Source of the DNA: Myxococcaceae bacterium
Lineage (GTDB): Bacteria; Myxococcota; Myxococcia; Myxococcales; Myxococcaceae
Direction: 5' to 3'
DNA: 64,000 nucleotides
NCBI GenBank assembly: GCA_016793095.1
Contig: JAEUJQ010000076.1
Span: 62,001-126,000 of the forward strand
Of the stretch, positions 55,325 through 64,000 are shown piece after piece (the stretch's first letter is position 1; the number at the start of each line of letters is the position of its first letter). The translations under genes were made by a program, and so were the position numbers. Below the pieces are notes generated by a model that saw only the letters and a list, made by a program, of their open reading frames with translations, searched no databases and was not told the DNA's origin.

Positions 55325-57361
55325 TCATCGGGCGGGGCGGTTCGCGCGATCGAGGCTGCCGCCTGCGGTGACCCACCCACGAGGGGCCACGTCCTGCACA
55401 GGCACGTCGTAGGCATCGACGCGCCCGGCCGACGAGGAGGCGGTGACCCACCGCGCCCGCGTCAGCACCGCCGGGCCCGACGGCGCGAAAGGCAGCGGGC
55501 ACGAGAAGCGCGTCGTCCCGTCGTAGCGGACCTCGTGGAGGCCCGACAGCGGCCGGCTGCCGACCAGCACCGACTGCCGCGAGGTGACGAGGGGCTCCGA
55601 GAGGCAGGCGCCGGTGGCGCCCGGGCCGGGTGGGCTCTGCCACACCACCGGCGGCGTCGCGGGCGTCGCCAGGTCGTACATCGCGAGGAAACGCGAACAG
55701 AACGAGTTGGAGTCCGCCGAGATGAGCCGCCCGTCCGCCGCGAGCGCGTGCCGTGGGTTCCAGAAGGCCATCGCGGGGCTGGACGACACCAGGCCGGTCG
55801 CCGTGGCGCGGACGACCGACGGGTAGACGGTGAAGAGGCGGCCGCCGAACGCGCTCGCCGGGACCGCCGCGCTTCCCGTGACGTCGAGCGACCACCGCTG
55901 TGCGCCCGTGGCCGCCGCGAGCGCGATGAGCTCATGCCGCCACAGGTCCTCGTACGTGTAGACGGTGTCCTCGTCGGCGATGGTGTGTGAGAGGTACGTC
56001 GACTGGTGCTTCCACAGCAGCGTGCCGTTCGATGGCTCGAGCGCGGCGACCCACGACGTCCACGCCGCGCCGCCCTGGTTGATGCGCAGGTTGAGGAAGA
56101 CGCGCGGCGGGCTACCCACCACGCCGGCAGACATCATCCAGAGCGGCACGCCCTCGGCGAGGCCCAGCGGCACCGCGAAGTCGGCCCGCGACCGCGACCA
56201 CTGCAGGGTGCCGTCGACGGCTGAGCGCCCCTCGACGCGGTGACCGGCGACCTTCGTCGTCCCGGGGTCGCGCAGCAGCACCACGAGCTGCGTGTCGGAG
56301 ACGAGCATGAGCGGGCTCGTCTCGACCGGGTACGTGGACCCGGGGTTGGGAACGCCGGCGCTGCGCCGGCGGAAGCGGGGAACGCCGTCGATGGTGACCG
56401 ACACCAGCTCGGTCGTCGTCCCGTTGCTCTCGAGCCAGTACACGTTGCCGTTGCGGTCGGCCACGCCGGGAAAGGTGAGGGTGATGCCAGGCGCGGTGAG
56501 CGAGCTCCAGGCTGGCACGAACGGCGCCGCGGCCGGCTGAGAGCAGCGGCCCTGCTGGCACGTCCCCGCGGCCTGGCACGGACTCGCCGGCGCGCAGGCA
56601 GAGCCCTCGGGCGCCGTCACCTCTCGGCACTGGCCTGCGACGCACACCTTCGCGGTGACGCAGGTGTTCTCACCGCAGGCGGTGCCGTCGAGCACCTCCA
56701 CGACGCGGCAGCCTGCGCGCGCCTCGCAGACCGCCGTCTCGCACGGGTTGGCCGGAGCCGCGCAGTGCACCGGCACGAACACGCAGCCGGTCGCCTCGTC
56801 ACAGGCGTCGGTGGTGCAGGCGTCGGCGTCGTCACACCTCCGCGGCCCGCCCACACACTGGCCCTGTCGGCAGCGGCCCGCCTCCACGCAGGGCGCCGCG
56901 CACGCGGAGTCGTCAGCCGCCGCGACCTCGACGCAGGTCCCTTCCGGCGTCGGCTGCATCGCGCGGCAGGGCGCTGGCGCGGCCGGGCACGAGATGGGCG
57001 CGACCGCCGCCCCTTCGAGCCCCGCGCGGGTCACCTGCCGTTCCGCCGAGAACGTCACCTGCCCGGTGGCGTTCCCCGCGCTGGTCGGCAGGAACAGCAG
57101 CTCGAGGGTCGCTGACTCCCCACCGCCCAGCTCGAGGGCCGGGGGACCAGCGAAGGGCCCGGTCACCTCGAGCTCCACCATGCGGGTGGCCCGAGACGCA
57201 TTCGTCAGCACCACCGACGCGCGGGAGACGTCACCCACCACCGCGCGGGGAAACACGACGTGCGCGGGCTCGACGGTGAGCGCGCCGCCGGCGCCGACCA
57301 GCGACGGGTCGCGGCAGGCGAACACGGCCGCCATCGACGCCAGGGCGAGGGACACACGCAC
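55325..57361 (-). CDS. Cys-rich lipoprotein with beta-propeller domain
   Basis: 678 residues from a GTG (another GTG two codons later is possible). Lipobox AVFAC (Cys16). An Ig-like choice-of-anchor part (about 25-120) is followed by four short Cys-rich modules (about 130-270) such as CDDADACTTDACDEATGC and CQAAGTCQQGRC. The last 400 residues look like a PQQ/WD-type beta-propeller (DGTLQWSRSRADFAV, SNGTLLWKHQSTYLS, TGAQRWSLDVTGSAAVP). It is probably a surface recognition protein. It lies 183 nt upstream of the receptor gene, in the same direction. Confidence 0.82.
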   Translation of the reverse strand: MRVSLALASMAAVFACRDPSLVGAGGALTVEPAHVVFPRAVVGDVSRASVVLTNASRATRMVELEVTGPFAGPPALELGGGESATLELLFLPTSAGNATGQVTFSAERQVTRAGLEGAAVAPISCPAAPAPCRAMQPTPEGTCVEVAAADDSACAAPCVEAGRCRQGQCVGGPRRCDDADACTTDACDEATGCVFVPVHCAAPANPCETAVCEARAGCRVVEVLDGTACGENTCVTAKVCVAGQCREVTAPEGSACAPASPCQAAGTCQQGRCSQPAAAPFVPAWSSLTAPGITLTFPGVADRNGNVYWLESNGTTTELVSVTIDGVPRFRRRSAGVPNPGSTYPVETSPLMLVSDTQLVVLLRDPGTTKVAGHRVEGRSAVDGTLQWSRSRADFAVPLGLAEGVPLWMMSAGVVGSPPRVFLNLRINQGGAAWTSWVAALEPSNGTLLWKHQSTYLSHTIADEDTVYTYEDLWRHELIALAAATGAQRWSLDVTGSAAVPASAFGGRLFTVYPSVVRATATGLVSSSPAMAFWNPRHALAADGRLISADSNSFCSRFLAMYDLATPATPPVVWQSPPGPGATGACLSEPLVTSRQSVLVGSRPLSGLHEVRYDGTTRFSCPLPFAPSGPAVLTRARWVTASSSAGRVDAYDVPVQDVAPRGWVTAGGSLDRANRPAR

Positions 57362-57462
57362 GCCTGTATGACCGCTCAGCCGGTTGCGCTGTGCAAGCGA
57401 ATGCGCTCGACGAGCGGCCGGTGGTGGCCGCACACTCGCTGGCCACGAGGAGGCTCCACGAC

Positions 57463-57912
57463 ATGGCGAACGACTTCGGCAGACGGCAGATCCTCTCGGC
57501 GGCGCTGGCGCTCGGCACCACCGGGTGCGGCTTCATCCTCTACCCGAACCGGCGCGGGCGGAGCGGCGGGAACATCGACATCCCCGTCCTCATCATCGAT
57601 CTGCTCTGGCTCATCCCCGGTCTGTTGCCCGGCGCCATCTGCCTCATCGTCGACTTCACGACCGGCTGCATCTACCGCGGCGGTGGGCGCTCCGAGACGT
57701 CGTCACCGCCGTCGGGCTCAACGTCGCTGGTGACGATGGTGGACGTGGTGCTCGACGGTGAGGTCGTCGCGACCGGCGAGGTGCAACCGGACCGCAAAGT
57801 CGAGCTCACCTGGGCGCGGCCGGCGGACGAGGCGACGGTGCGTGAGCGCGCCCGCCTCGAGGTGCGCAGCCTCGGAGGCGCGGCCGTCGCCGACGTACGC
57901 ACCCTCGTCTGA
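57463..57912 (+). CDS. Small lipoprotein with membrane hairpin
   Basis: 149 residues from an ATG preceded by GAGGAGG. Lipobox LGTTGC (Cys22). GFILYPNRRGRSGGNIDIPVLIIDLLWLIPGLLPGAICLIVDFTTGCIY matches a small lipoprotein family found in gamma-proteobacteria (pattern T-I-x-x-P-E-R-R-G...SGxIDxxV). The last 75 residues are a soluble beta-rich part. Its final 111 bases, stop included, are repeated twice downstream. Confidence 0.75.
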   Translation: MANDFGRRQILSAALALGTTGCGFILYPNRRGRSGGNIDIPVLIIDLLWLIPGLLPGAICLIVDFTTGCIYRGGGRSETSSPPSGSTSLVTMVDVVLDGEVVATGEVQPDRKVELTWARPADEATVRERARLEVRSLGGAAVADVRTLV

Positions 57913-58156
57913 CACGCCGCGACGAACGTCACCACGAGCTCACCTGGGCGCGGCCGGTGGACGAGGCGACGGTGCGTGAGCGCGCCGCCGTCGTCGACGT
58001 AAGGACCCTCGTCTGACACGCCGCGACCAACCGCACCGCGAGCTCTCCTGGGCGCGGCCGGTGGACGAGGCGACAGTGCATGAGCTCGCCCGCCTCGAGG
58101 TGCGCAGCCTGCCGTCGCCGACGTACGCACCCTCGTCTGACACGTCGCGACGAGCC
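57802..58156 (+). repeat. Three tandem copies of the lipoprotein gene 3' end
   Basis: Copies start at 57802 (native end of the gene), 57936 and 58040, each beginning GAGCTC(A/T)CCTGGGCGCGG and ending ACCCTCGTCTGACACG(C/T)C, so the stop codon and the bases after it are included. Copy two lacks 30 bases of copy one (an in-frame loss); copy three lacks 10. They fill the space up to the convergent metallohydrolase gene. The repeats share no sequence with those after the ROK gene, but have the same layout. Confidence 0.92.
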
Positions 58157-58164
58157 GCGCGGAG

Positions 58165-61161
58165 TCAGTCGTGCTTGTGCTCGAGCAGCTTCTCGAGCGC
58201 GCGGGCAAACTCGTCCGCCGTGGGCACCTTCGGCTGCGGGGCGGGCCGCGGCGCGACGCTGAGCGGTTGGCCGGGCTTCAGCGGGAAGTCGTCGTAGCGG
58301 CCCGAGCCGTCGGCATCGATGAGGATGGCGTTCGTGTACGCGACGGGCAGGCCGCCGTGCAGCGGCCGCATCGAGCGGCTCGAGCCGCGCACCATCACCA
58401 CGTACCAGGTGTCCTTCGCGGGGCGCACCACCACCTTCTCGGTGACGTGCAGCCGGCGCAGCTGCGTGCCCGGCACCGGCTCGACCGTCTGCATCGCGAT
58501 GGCCTTCCGCTCGACCGCCCGCGCCTCGGGCCAGCTCGAGTTCGTCTCGCCGTTCACCGCCTCCCGACCCGCGGCGTGGCTGTAGACCTCGACCCGGTCC
58601 ACCACGAGCCACTCGGGGCCCTGAATGTCCACGCTCAGCTCGACCGCGTCGTTCGCCGCGACCGACAACGTCTGGCCGATGCCAACGGGAGAGCCGACCG
58701 GCTGCATCGCCCCGTCGAGCTTGCGCGCCGAGACCTGCAGGTACGGGCCGTTCGAGACGAAGGCCTGCTGCGTGCGAATGGCGTCGGCGAACTGCTGCGG
58801 CTGGAAGGTGCTGGGCGTGTCGTTCGCCACCTTCGCGTACGTGCGGCAGTAGCCCGGGTCGTCGCTGAACGGCTTGTGCGTGTCCGACACGCCGGTGGCG
58901 GTGCGCACGGTGCCCCGCGAGAGGAACGTCATCCAGTCGTTCATCACCGCGTTGCTCGGGCCCAGCCCGTTGGCCGACTCGATGGCGTCGAAGCCGTCGC
59001 CGAAGAGCTTCGTGTTGCTGGCGGTCGCGTCGCTGGCGGGCTCCATGCCGAACGCCGCAGGGTCGCTGTGAGTGGCGAGCGTCGCGGTGTCGACGCGAAG
59101 CTGAGACAACACGCCGCTGCCGCCGCGCGGGTGGTTGAGCTGCACGACCGCGCCGGGGTGCTCGGCTTTGATGCCCGAGAAGATCTGCGGCATGCGCAGC
59201 GACGGCCCGTCTTCGCCGCCTGCGTGGTCGAACGCGCCGCCGTTGGGCAGGTCGGGGTTCCGCTTGAGCGGGAAGGTGTTGAAGTGGCCGTACGAGAAGG
59301 TCGTCACCTCCTCGCCGATCATCGTGCCCATCAACTGCTCGGCGCCGAGCGCGCGCACCACCGGAGCGAAGTCGGTGATGACCTCGTGGTCGGTCGAGAG
59401 CAGTACGTCGACGCCCTCGGCGAGGAAGTTGGCCGCACGGAGTTCGTTGAGCACCGCGCTGTCCGAGCTGGCCACCGCGTGCACGTGCAGGTCCGCCGAG
59501 ATCCACCCCGGGGTGTCCACGACGCGGCCGATGGTGGCCGAGAGCGACGCGTCGGCGGTGCGCAGATCGACCGGCTGGCCGCGCGTGGGCCAGGTGTCGG
59601 GCCAGGTGCTGAACTCGGGCCCGCGAGAGACCACCACGTCGTACTGCCCGGGCGGCAGCGTCAGCACGAGCTGCCCGGACACCGGCACGAAGCCCACGAG
59701 CGCGGCGCCCATGCCCGGCTTGTCAATCAGCAGGTGCTGCTTCCAGGTGTCGGGGCTGAAGTCGCACGGGGTGGACTGGCAGAACACCGTCACCTTCGCA
59801 GGCGAGGGCGCGTTGCTCGGGTCCTTCACGGTGACGGTGAGGCGGCGGCCGGTGCCCTGCGCGAGCGCGACCTGGGTCGTCTGGCCGGCGGTGATGGTGA
59901 AGGTGGTGGGCGCGCCGATGGTGAAGCCCTCCTTCGACGCGGTGGCGCGGTACTCGCCGGGCTCGAGGGTGAGCTTCGTCTTGCCGTCGGCGCCGGTGAC
60001 GGCGAGCGTCGTCATCAGCCCCGACGAGGTCTCGGTGATGCTCACGCGCGCCTCGCCGGCCGGCGCCACCGTGAGCTCGGCGCTGCCGGTCGTGGCGCCC
60101 TCGGTGGCCAGCACCACGTCGCTCACGCCGGCGATGTCCTTCGCGATGATGAAGTCGCGCACGAAGTGGCGCTTCTCCTTCGCGAGGATGTTGAAGGACC
60201 CGGGCCGAACGGCCGCCTCCTTGTCGAACCACGCGAGGATGCCCTGCAGGCTCTCGCCCTCGAGGAAGGTGCCCACGACGCCGCCGTAGCCGATGACGGC
60301 GTTCGTCTTCGCGGGCTTCGTCGGGTCCTTCAGCGTCATGGTGCGCAGGGCGTAGGCGACGCCGTCACCCTGCGTGGCGATCCACTTCGACTTCTGCGCG
60401 AGGCAGTTGGTGTCGTCGAGCTTGCTGGTGCCGATGCCGTTGTGACAGCCGCCCGGGTTGAAGAGCTCGAACGCGCCCACATCCATCAGCTCGATGAGCG
60501 GCAGGCGCAGCGTCGCGTCGGAGTCGTTGCAGATGGCCGACAGCATGCGCACGCGCGACTCGCCCGGCGAGAGCACGAAGTACGTCGTCAGGCGCGCGTT
60601 CACCGGGACCGACGGGTCGACGACGGGCTCGACGGGCAGGCCGGCCACGTTGTTGAGCAAGAGCTTCAGGTTGAGCAGGTCGTGGGCCACGTCCTTGCCC
60701 GAGGCGGCGACGACGGCGGGGCCTCCCGAGCTGCCGTCGCTCAGCACCTCGACGTCGGTGACCGACGAGAAGCGGCCCAGTGAGTAGAAGAGCCCCATGC
60801 GGCCGAAGGCGTCGCGCCCGCCCTGGCCCTCGGGGCGCACGAGGTCGGCGTCGACGATGTTGCCGCCCGAGAGGATGGGGCCGACCGTGCGGCCGGGCTG
60901 CTCGACGATGACGCGCACCTTGTCGTTCTGCAGCAGCACGTCACCGACGCGCCCCTGGGCGTTGGAGCCGCCGATCAACTGCGCCGCCGATTCCACCGTC
61001 TTCGCCGAGGCGCCCGAGCCTTCCCATGAGAACAACCCGGTGGACTTGAGATCGACCTCGCAGCGGCGGGGGTTGGTGGGGCCGCCGCCTCCTCCGGGCT
61101 TCGGGCACGAGGTGAGCAGCAGGACGGCGACGGCGACGACGGTGAGGCGGGTGTGTTGCAT
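58165..61161 (-). CDS. CehA/McbA-family PHP metallohydrolase lipoprotein
   Basis: 998 residues from the ATG at 61161. Lipobox LLLTSC (Cys19) and a short Gly linker. Residues about 35-380 form a beta-rich domain (FSWEGSGASAKTVESAAQLIGG), followed by carboxypeptidase-regulatory-like folds (about 390-560). The PHP domain begins at WISADLHVHAVASSDS, with STDHEVITDFAP and QLNHPRGGSG supplying further metal-binding residues. Relatives hydrolyse phosphoesters or carbamates, but the substrate here is unknown. It should act outside the inner membrane. Confidence 0.85.
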   Translation of the reverse strand: MQHTRLTVVAVAVLLLTSCPKPGGGGGPTNPRRCEVDLKSTGLFSWEGSGASAKTVESAAQLIGGSNAQGRVGDVLLQNDKVRVIVEQPGRTVGPILSGGNIVDADLVRPEGQGGRDAFGRMGLFYSLGRFSSVTDVEVLSDGSSGGPAVVAASGKDVAHDLLNLKLLLNNVAGLPVEPVVDPSVPVNARLTTYFVLSPGESRVRMLSAICNDSDATLRLPLIELMDVGAFELFNPGGCHNGIGTSKLDDTNCLAQKSKWIATQGDGVAYALRTMTLKDPTKPAKTNAVIGYGGVVGTFLEGESLQGILAWFDKEAAVRPGSFNILAKEKRHFVRDFIIAKDIAGVSDVVLATEGATTGSAELTVAPAGEARVSITETSSGLMTTLAVTGADGKTKLTLEPGEYRATASKEGFTIGAPTTFTITAGQTTQVALAQGTGRRLTVTVKDPSNAPSPAKVTVFCQSTPCDFSPDTWKQHLLIDKPGMGAALVGFVPVSGQLVLTLPPGQYDVVVSRGPEFSTWPDTWPTRGQPVDLRTADASLSATIGRVVDTPGWISADLHVHAVASSDSAVLNELRAANFLAEGVDVLLSTDHEVITDFAPVVRALGAEQLMGTMIGEEVTTFSYGHFNTFPLKRNPDLPNGGAFDHAGGEDGPSLRMPQIFSGIKAEHPGAVVQLNHPRGGSGVLSQLRVDTATLATHSDPAAFGMEPASDATASNTKLFGDGFDAIESANGLGPSNAVMNDWMTFLSRGTVRTATGVSDTHKPFSDDPGYCRTYAKVANDTPSTFQPQQFADAIRTQQAFVSNGPYLQVSARKLDGAMQPVGSPVGIGQTLSVAANDAVELSVDIQGPEWLVVDRVEVYSHAAGREAVNGETNSSWPEARAVERKAIAMQTVEPVPGTQLRRLHVTEKVVVRPAKDTWYVVMVRGSSRSMRPLHGGLPVAYTNAILIDADGSGRYDDFPLKPGQPLSVAPRPAPQPKVPTADEFARALEKLLEHKHD

Positions 61162-61314
61162 GCGCGTGACAAAGCCCAGCCACGCCCGCGGGACAAGGTG
61201 GGGTCCGGGAACCTGCTGATGCGTCGGGTCAGACGAGGCGCGCCGCGCGTCCCCGTTCTCCTGGCAGGGGAGCAGGTCGCGCGGTGAACGAGCCTGGAGC
61301 GGCGAGGTCACCCG

Positions 61315-62562
61315 TTACAGACACGCCCCGCTGAAACAGGGCGCGCCTGCACAGCACGACAGTCCCGGTTCGCAGGCGCTGCCTCGAGGCGCGCAGGTGT
61401 TCGCCGCCCTCGTTCCCGTGCGGACGCCGTAGAACACCTGCGCCCGGTTGAGGTCCACGCTCACCACGTCGAGCGCGCCGTCTCCGTCGAGATCGCCCAC
61501 CGCCACCCGGTGCGCCTGGTCCCCCGTCGGAAGCGCGAGGCGCCGCTCGAACTCCCCCTGCCCGTCGTTGAAGAGCACGTGCAGGCGTTCGCCACGGTGG
61601 TCGGCGACGACGAGGTCGTGGTGGCCATCGGCATCGAGGTCGGCTGCCTCGACGTCGGTCGGTTCGACGCCGACGGACAGCTCACGCCAGCGCCGCCCGA
61701 GGGCATCGTGAAGCACGAGCACCATCGGTCCCTCACCCCAGCTCGTGACCGCGAGGTCGATGGGCCCCTGGTGGTCGAGGTCGATCGCCGTCATCGCGCC
61801 AAGGCCGCCTCGAAGGGCGAGGCGCTCGGCTGCCGCGAAGCCTCCGCGGCCGTCACCCCGGCGAAAGGCCAGCCCTCCGTGCACCTGACCGACGAGATCG
61901 ACGGCGCCGTCTCCGTCGAAATCGGCGATGGCCGGGTCGCTCGGCTGCGCAAAGCCATCGACGGCGCGCGCCTCGAACCCGCCATCTCCGAGCGATCGCG
62001 CGATGGTGACGACGTTGTCGCTGCCGTTGCCGACGACGAGGTCGAGGCGGCCGTCGCCGTCGAGATCGCGCAGCTGCACCGAGACCGGCCCCACGCCCGT
62101 GGGCCATTTGCCGAGAAAGCGCGGACCCCGCGAGGTTCCAGCGAAGACGCCCACCGTGCCCTCGAAGTCGTAGGGGACCGCGAGCTCTGGAAAGCCGTCG
62201 GCGTCGAGATCGGCGGCGGCGAGACCAAACGCCTCGCCGTGCGACGGGAACGAGGCAACCTCAAACCGCCGTTCATCCTCGTTGAAGAGCACCTGCAGTG
62301 AAGAATGACCCGCGATGACCACGTCGAGACGGCCGTCGCCGTTCAGGTCGGTGAGCGCGAGCTCCGACGCCCCGTCTGCGGTCGGCAGCAGGATCGGACT
62401 CTCTGCACCCCAGCCAGGTGCCATGGACGCGGGGGGCGGGTCCGGCGTGTACCGCCGATCCGGCTCGATGGAGGTTCTCGGGTGGCTCGGCCCGGGTGAC
62501 GGGGCGAGGGGCCGATCGGCACAGGCAGCGAGGAGGGGAACGGAGAGGAACAGAGAGCGCAT
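61315..62562 (-). CDS. FG-GAP/VCBS-repeat lipoprotein
   Basis: 415 residues from an ATG with GGAGGG upstream. Lipobox PLLAAC (Cys14). Six to seven FG-GAP repeats follow, each with a calcium-binding loop such as DLNGDGRLDV, DLDADGFPEL, DLDGDGRLDLVVGN, DFDGDGAVDL and DLDGDGALDV. They fold into an integrin-like beta-propeller. The tail is Cys-rich (CAPRGSACEPGLSCC). It is inferred to be a surface adhesion or recognition protein; no enzymatic motif. Confidence 0.88.
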   Translation of the reverse strand: MRSLFLSVPLLAACADRPLAPSPGPSHPRTSIEPDRRYTPDPPPASMAPGWGAESPILLPTADGASELALTDLNGDGRLDVVIAGHSSLQVLFNEDERRFEVASFPSHGEAFGLAAADLDADGFPELAVPYDFEGTVGVFAGTSRGPRFLGKWPTGVGPVSVQLRDLDGDGRLDLVVGNGSDNVVTIARSLGDGGFEARAVDGFAQPSDPAIADFDGDGAVDLVGQVHGGLAFRRGDGRGGFAAAERLALRGGLGAMTAIDLDHQGPIDLAVTSWGEGPMVLVLHDALGRRWRELSVGVEPTDVEAADLDADGHHDLVVADHRGERLHVLFNDGQGEFERRLALPTGDQAHRVAVGDLDGDGALDVVSVDLNRAQVFYGVRTGTRAANTCAPRGSACEPGLSCCAGAPCFSGACL

Positions 62563-62635
62563 GCGGGCCCTCCAACGGGCGGCGCGGTCTGCCGATCTAC
62601 CCAGGCGAGCGGTGGGGTGCCGATCGTGCGTCAGG

Positions 62636-63151
62636 TCACAGCCCTGGAGCAGGCGTCGGAACCAGCGGCAGTGGGGGTGGAGCCGTCGGCTCAGGCGCCG
62701 CTCCGTCCGCGGTCAGGCTCTCGGGCAGGGGTGGGCTCGTCAGCGAGTTGGTGACCGCGTTCTTCGAGGTGAGCCACGTCCACAGGCCCCAGACGAAGAG
62801 GCCCGCCCCGACGGCCGTCATGCCGCCCATGGTGCCCAGCAGCAGGCCGCAGCTCGACGAGCCCGACGCGCCGCTCGCGCACATGGACCCGAGGACGACG
62901 AGGTCGAGCGCGCCCGAACCACCGAGAATGCCGCCGACCACCGCGAGCACGTTGCCCGGGTGGTCGATGTCGCCGATGTCGGCCCGCTTCACGACCGTGT
63001 CGACGCCGTACTGTGACTGCAGCAGCAGGTGGCGCTGATCGCCGCCGGTGATGAACGCCTCGGTCTGGCGGCCGTCGCGGGTCGTGATGGTGGCGGTGGC
63101 TGCGCACCCGGACACGGCGACCAGCACGACGAACACGGGAGCGCCACGCAT
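62636..63151 (-). CDS. Predicted lipoprotein with membrane helices
   Basis: 171 residues. Lipobox VAVSGC (Cys16). The next 40 residues (TITTRDGRQTEAFITGGDQRHLLLQ) form a small beta domain. Hydrophobic Gly-rich stretches (VLAVVGGILGGSGALDLVVLG and GMTAVGAGLFVWGLWTWL) are likely helices. A Pro-rich tail ends the protein. Function is unknown. It is divergent from the phosphofructokinase gene. Confidence 0.7.
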   Translation of the reverse strand: MRGAPVFVVLVAVSGCAATATITTRDGRQTEAFITGGDQRHLLLQSQYGVDTVVKRADIGDIDHPGNVLAVVGGILGGSGALDLVVLGSMCASGASGSSSCGLLLGTMGGMTAVGAGLFVWGLWTWLTSKNAVTNSLTSPPLPESLTADGAAPEPTAPPPLPLVPTPAPGL

Positions 63152-63257
63152 GGGCCCGCAGTCTGCCCGTGGACGTCGCAGCGCGCCACGCGAAGTCGCT
63201 TCACTCCCGTGGCACCCCCAGCCACACTCCGCGCGCAGCCACGCACAGGGGAGCTCC

Positions 63258-64000
63258 ATGAAGAAGATCGCCGTGCTGACCTCGGGTGGTGACTCGCCGG
63301 GCATGAACGCCGCCATTCGCGCCATCACCAAGCTCGCCGCGTCGAAGGGTGTCCAGGTCTTCGGCGTGCTCGAGGGCTACGAGGGGTTGATGGACGGGAA
63401 CTTCCGCGAGCTGACGAAGGTGCTCTCGGACGGCTCGGTGGTGGTGGACGTCGAGGTCGACGCAGCGGGCGGGCAGGGCGGCACCATCATCGGCTCGGCC
63501 CGGAGCGCCCGCTTTCGGGAGGACGACGGCCGCGCCCAGGCCAACATGCAGATGGTGAAGCACGGCCTCGAGGGGCTCGTCGTCATCGGCGGCAACGGCT
63601 CGCTCACCGGCGCGCACATCTTCGCGGGCGAGTCGGGGCTGCCCGTCATCGGCATTCCCGGCTCCATCGACAACGACATCGGCTGCACCGCGCTCGCGCT
63701 CGGCGTCGACACCGCGCTCAACACCATCGTGCACGCCTGCGACAACATCTCGGACACGGCGCGGGCGCACAAACGGGCCTTCGTCGTCGAGGTGATGGGA
63801 CGCGACTGCGGCTACCTCGCGATGGCGAGCGCGGTGGCGCTGGCGGCCGACGCGGTGATGATCCGCGAGCAGGGCAAGAGCGAGGAGCAGCTCGTCGAGG
63901 ACCTGTCGAACGTCATCCGCACGGGCTACGGGCGCGGCAAGCGCCGCATCCTCGTCATCAAGGCCGAGGGCGTACAGGTGCCGTGCACGCGGCTGGTGCG
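63258..64000 (+). CDS. pfkA: 6-phosphofructokinase (partial, runs off the right edge)
   Basis: The first 247 residues are visible, from an ATG with AGGGGAG upstream. LTSGGDSPGMNAAIRA binds ATP phosphates; GSIDNDI holds the catalytic Asp; VEVMGRDCGYLA is the fructose-6-phosphate loop. The nucleotide loop is GGNGS (111-115), with Asn where E. coli PfkA has Asp; GGNGS is common in another branch of the family. The residue after the second Gly keeps the small side chain expected of ATP users, but pyrophosphate use cannot be excluded. It commits hexose phosphate to glycolysis. Confidence 0.93.
   Translation, partial: MKKIAVLTSGGDSPGMNAAIRAITKLAASKGVQVFGVLEGYEGLMDGNFRELTKVLSDGSVVVDVEVDAAGGQGGTIIGSARSARFREDDGRAQANMQMVKHGLEGLVVIGGNGSLTGAHIFAGESGLPVIGIPGSIDNDIGCTALALGVDTALNTIVHACDNISDTARAHKRAFVVEVMGRDCGYLAMASAVALAADAVMIREQGKSEEQLVEDLSNVIRTGYGRGKRRILVIKAEGVQVPCTRLV

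Overview
The window is about 70% G+C, densely coded, and carries many hallmarks of the Myxococcota (myxobacteria and relatives). These include about 17 predicted lipoproteins, several with Gly/Ser/Ala-rich linkers after the lipid-anchored Cys. There is also a PEGA-domain Ser/Thr kinase, PilZ proteins, an AgmX/TonB-like C-terminal domain, and large hybrid histidine kinases. Species cannot be named from the sequence. No rRNA, tRNA, CRISPR array, transposase or phage gene was seen.

Layout. 1-6.8 kb: surface and secreted lipoproteins and a partial glycoside hydrolase, with a ParE-like toxin lying between two copies of a lipoprotein gene tail. 6.8-11.3 kb: a four-gene MacA/MacB/TolC-type efflux operon. 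11.5-14.9 kb: a membrane protein with an anti-sigma zinc finger, VIT, VWA and TonB-like domains, coupled to an ECF sigma factor. 14.9-18 kb: two SAF/CpaB-like proteins, a RelA/SpoT-type alarmone synthetase and a lipoprotein. 18.4-20.8 kb: ahcY behind an ArsR-methyltransferase regulator. 21.4-25.2 kb: two lipoproteins, an MlaC-like protein and a PEGA Ser/Thr kinase. 25.3-28.9 kb: metK, a PilZ protein, uppP and a VF530-family gene. 28.8-32.2 kb: a membrane protein, a NUDIX hydrolase, sthA and an alarmone-hydrolase-type HD protein. 32.8-43.0 kb: GDP-mannose precursor genes (manC, phosphomannomutase) around a five-gene signalling operon read leftwards. 43.0-45.8 kb: flavin reductase, ROK sugar kinase with repeated 3' tails, hotdog protein, DUF2780. 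45.9-51.2 kb: pectin-acetylesterase-like lipoprotein, FKBP, YiaA-like protein, LysR tail fragment, S26-like peptidase, hydrolase, lipoprotein. 51.3-63.2 kb: TonB-dependent receptor with a built-in TonB domain and its lipoprotein, and more surface lipoproteins. One of these has repeated 3' tails, one is a PHP metallohydrolase and one an FG-GAP protein. 63.3 kb to the edge: phosphofructokinase.

Functional threads: the SAM cycle (metK, ahcY, SAH-type regulator), alarmone making and breaking (two separate genes), mannose-nucleotide supply, and envelope transport.

Two patterns stand out. First, the 3' ends of two unrelated genes (ROK kinase at 44.4 kb, small lipoprotein at 57.9 kb) are followed by diverged tandem copies of their own tails, stop codons included; a third gene (2.54 kb) has one tail copy 0.63 kb downstream, and a LysR-type tail stands alone at 48.3 kb. 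Second, about nine transcription units have a -10-like hexamer only 6-10 nt before the start codon and no clear ribosome binding site, which suggests leaderless mRNAs.
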